Below are positions 14,409 to 15,414 of a stretch of DNA of 15,414 bases, in pieces. The notes below the pieces were generated by a model. It was not told the origin of the DNA. It ran no database searches and saw nothing but the letters and a program-made list of their open reading frames with translations. Each line of letters opens with the position of its first letter. Position 1 is the stretch's first letter. Made by a program: the position numbers and the translations under genes. The DNA is from Planctomycetota bacterium (GTDB taxonomy: Bacteria > Planctomycetota > Phycisphaerae > UBA1845 > CAIVHJ01). The stretch covers positions 1 to 15,414 of the forward strand of contig JACZTW010000050.1 of the NCBI GenBank assembly GCA_022573485.1. The letters are read 5' to 3'.

Positions 14409-14464
14409 AAATTGTGGATTGCAGATTGCGGATTTCAAATTTCAGATTGAAGATTGCAGAATTC
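14409..14464. repeat. Degenerate 7-bp tandem repeat, eight units
   Basis: Read on the plus strand the units are AAATTGT, GGATTGC, AGATTGC, GGATTTC, AAATTTC, AGATTGA, AGATTGC and AGAATTC, with consensus AGATTGC. The array is AT-rich in GC-rich surroundings and lies just upstream of the start of the NRRNAKK-type gene. Its promoter may therefore overlap the array. Confidence 0.75.
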
Positions 14465-14524
14465 AGACGGACCTCTCCGGAATGCTCTCCTCTTCCCCTG
14501 CCCTGAGCTCGTCGAACGGCGATT

Positions 14525-14568
14525 CCCCTTCCCTTTTCCCTGTTCCCTTTTCCCTGTTCCCTTTTCCC
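14525..14568 (-). repeat. 14-bp G-tract tandem repeat with G-quadruplex potential
   Basis: The plus strand has CCCTTTTCCCTGTT at 14531-14544 and again at 14545-14558, followed by a partial third copy. A further CCCC run lies at 14525-14528. On the minus strand this gives seven runs of at least three G separated by 2-4 bases, which meets the G3 N1-7 rule several times over. It lies about 140 bases upstream of the NRRNAKK-type start and would be in its leader or promoter. Confidence 0.7.
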
Positions 14569-14707
14569 TTCTTCCTCTTCACTCTTCACTCCTTCCCCCG
14601 CGCGCGGACTCTCCACTACCAATACTTGCCCGGCGCTCGCTGGAATTGTGCAGGCCAACCGATCAGCAAAAGGAGATTCGTAGCGGCCGGCGCCCCTGCC
14701 GGCTGGG

Positions 14708-14839
14708 TGGCCCATCTCATTAGCGAAGCGCTGAGATGGGGCACTCGAATTCGTTCTGCGTTACGGTGCTAACTGAATTCGTCGAAATCCGTTTCCCCCA
14801 CCTCGACGCCCGCCGTCGACGGGCGAACGAGATGGGCCA
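14708..14839. repeat. Inverted repeats of the CCCATCTC type
   Basis: CCCATCTCA (14711-14719) and TGAGATGGG (14732-14740) form a perfect 9-bp hairpin with a 12-base loop. The left arm also matches a farther copy: TGGCCCATCTC (14708-14718) and GAGATGGGCCA (14829-14839) give an 11-bp inverted repeat around about 110 bases. A smaller hairpin, CGCCCG/CGGGCG, lies at 14807-14825 inside it. The enclosed DNA codes for nothing I recognise. Confidence 0.55.
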
Positions 14840-14860
14840 TCCGACCAATCTGTATTGCGC

Positions 14861-14922
14861 AGTCTGCCGAACGGCCAAGCCACTGCGAGCGACGCTTCCC
14901 TTGGCTTGCCGTTTGGCAGACT
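14861..14922. repeat. Long imperfect inverted repeat (about 20-bp arms)
   Basis: The left arm (14861-14881) starts AGTCTGCC and ends CAAGCC. The right arm (14903-14922) is its complement except for one substitution and one bulged C, with a 21-base loop. GCGC at 14857-14860 and 14925-14928 can extend the stem across a two-base bulge. It lies about 170 bases upstream of the FG-GAP gene. It could be a miniature mobile element or a structured RNA. Confidence 0.65.
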
Positions 14923-15019
14923 CGGCGCAGCAGCGAGCTCATCGACAGCGATTCGTCGGCTGCTCCACTCGTGAACCCCCTTTTTCGCCCTCGCAGGTAA
15001 CGGATTCGGCTTCTCGGCC

Positions 15020-15048
15020 TTGAGGCGGATTGGCCTGCACGTTAGGAT
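15020..15048 (+). promoter_or_regulatory. Possible promoter of the FG-GAP gene
   Basis: TTGAGG (15020-15025) and TAGGAT (15043-15048) are separated by exactly 17 bases and lie about 50 bases before the start codon. Each box matches the sigma-70 consensus at only four positions, so this is a weak call. Confidence 0.3.
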
Positions 15049-15096
15049 GGGATAAGCAATTCGATCGCATCCAGGGCCAGCGAGGAGGAGCCGAAG

Positions 15097-15414
15097 ATGT
15101 TGTGCTTCAATTCCCGTTCGATTGTCGTGACGAACCTGCGTCGTCTCATGCCGCTTCTTGCCGCGGCAGCATTAGTCCTGAGCACCGCCGCAGCGCAGGC
15201 TGACGTCGGCGATCAACTCTTCAAGCTCCTGGCCGACGACGGCGCGGAGGGCGATCGGTTCGGCTATTCCGTCGCAATCAGCGGAACGACCGCCATCGTC
15301 GGAGCCCACCGGGACGACGACAACGGCGACTGGTCCGGCTCCGCCTACCTGTTTGACATCACTACGGGCCGGCAGATCGCTAAGCTCCTGCCCGGTGACA
15401 ACGCGGAGGGCGAT
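15097..15414 (+). CDS. Exported FG-GAP repeat protein (N-terminal part)
   Basis: The frame is open for 106 codons and runs off the window. The start is well supported: AGGAGG (15083-15088) lies eight bases before ATG at 15097. Residues 1-35 are a signal peptide with a basic start (NLRRLM), a hydrophobic core (PLLAAAALVLST) and a likely cleavage site after AQA (33-35). Residues 40-106 hold one complete and the start of a second FG-GAP type repeat: KLLADDGAEGDRFGYSVAIS, then TTAIVGAHRDDDNGD, then KLLPGDNAEGD, with a period of 53 residues. Such repeats build beta-propellers, and the Asp-rich loops often bind calcium. The protein is probably secreted or on the cell surface, possibly for adhesion or extracellular binding. 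Its full length, number of repeats and any C-terminal sorting signal are not visible. Confidence 0.88.
   Translation, partial: MLCFNSRSIVVTNLRRLMPLLAAAALVLSTAAAQADVGDQLFKLLADDGAEGDRFGYSVAISGTTAIVGAHRDDDNGDWSGSAYLFDITTGRQIAKLLPGDNAEGD

Larger units (their letters stand above)
14389..15096. other. Repeat-rich stretch between two divergent genes
   Basis: These 708 bases separate the minus-strand NRRNAKK-type ORF from the plus-strand FG-GAP gene. Open frames exist on both strands (to 14715 minus; 14736-15023 plus), but they lack ribosome binding sites and family features. They are produced by repeats without stop codons. The stretch contains a heptad array, a G-tract array and several long inverted repeats, listed separately. 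A direct repeat GAATTCGT occurs at 14746-14753 and 14775-14782. Confidence 0.6.

Noticed and set aside
14409..14568. Possible CRISPR array
   Set aside because: The repeats are 7 and 14 bases long and directly adjacent, with no spacers, and no cas genes are nearby.
14389..14715. Upstream extension of the NRRNAKK-type ORF to 14715
   Set aside because: The added residues come from the heptad and G-tract repeats. The ATG at 14388 has a good ribosome binding site and starts the conserved part.
14736..15023. A 95-codon plus-strand open frame before the FG-GAP gene
   Set aside because: It runs through several inverted repeats, has no clear ribosome binding site and shows no family features.

Overview
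The window is GC-rich bacterial DNA. Almost every gene lies on the minus strand; only the last, truncated gene and a tRNA-like sequence lie on the plus strand. No taxonomic marker gene is present. The most likely source is a Planctomycetota-type bacterium (Phycisphaerae or a relative), possibly a metagenome bin. This is inferred from three things: an FG-GAP repeat exported protein, an ORF with the NRRNAKKSTGPRS...NAVKHGL motif common in planctomycete and acidobacterial genomes, and many short palindromic and heptad repeats between genes. Acidobacteriota or a related phylum cannot be excluded.

Region 1 (1-5868, minus) is the membrane-arm part of a respiratory complex I. The order of transcription is nuoJ, nuoK, an MrpD-like antiporter subunit, an 87-residue two-helix membrane protein, a second MrpD-like subunit with a NuoL-like C-terminal tail, nuoM, and the first codons of a further gene that is probably nuoN. 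All junctions overlap, mostly through ATGA or GTGA, which indicates tight translational coupling. No hydrophilic subunit (NuoB, C, D, E, F, G, I) and no NuoA or NuoH is present. Two MrpD-like genes and the small protein occupy the place usually held by nuoL.

Region 2 (5869-6993) holds a frame-shifted remnant of a CBS-domain gene directly upstream of nuoJ, an intact two-CBS-domain protein, and a non-coding stretch with clustered TGGAA/TTCCA palindromes upstream of that gene.

Region 3 (6994-12380, minus) is a carbohydrate operon. It encodes an ABC importer of the CUT1 (maltose-type) family, in which the substrate-binding protein is fused to the MalF-like permease. This is followed by a MalG-like permease that probably starts at a CTG codon overlapping the preceding stop, and then by a cytoplasmic amylo-alpha-1,6-glucosidase type debranching enzyme. 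No ATPase gene is present, so a shared MalK/MsmX-type ATPase encoded elsewhere is expected. The likely role is uptake and trimming of glucan oligosaccharides, or coupling of sugar uptake to glycogen turnover.

Region 4 (12381-15414) is a repeat-rich accessory stretch. It contains a slightly degenerate tRNA-Gly(CCC)-like sequence, a DUF1801 protein with a lysine-rich histone-like tail, and an ORF of the NRRNAKKSTGPRS family whose C-terminal half runs through palindromic repeats. Upstream of that ORF are a 7-bp tandem repeat, a G-tract repeat with G-quadruplex potential and several long inverted repeats. The window ends inside an exported FG-GAP repeat protein on the plus strand.
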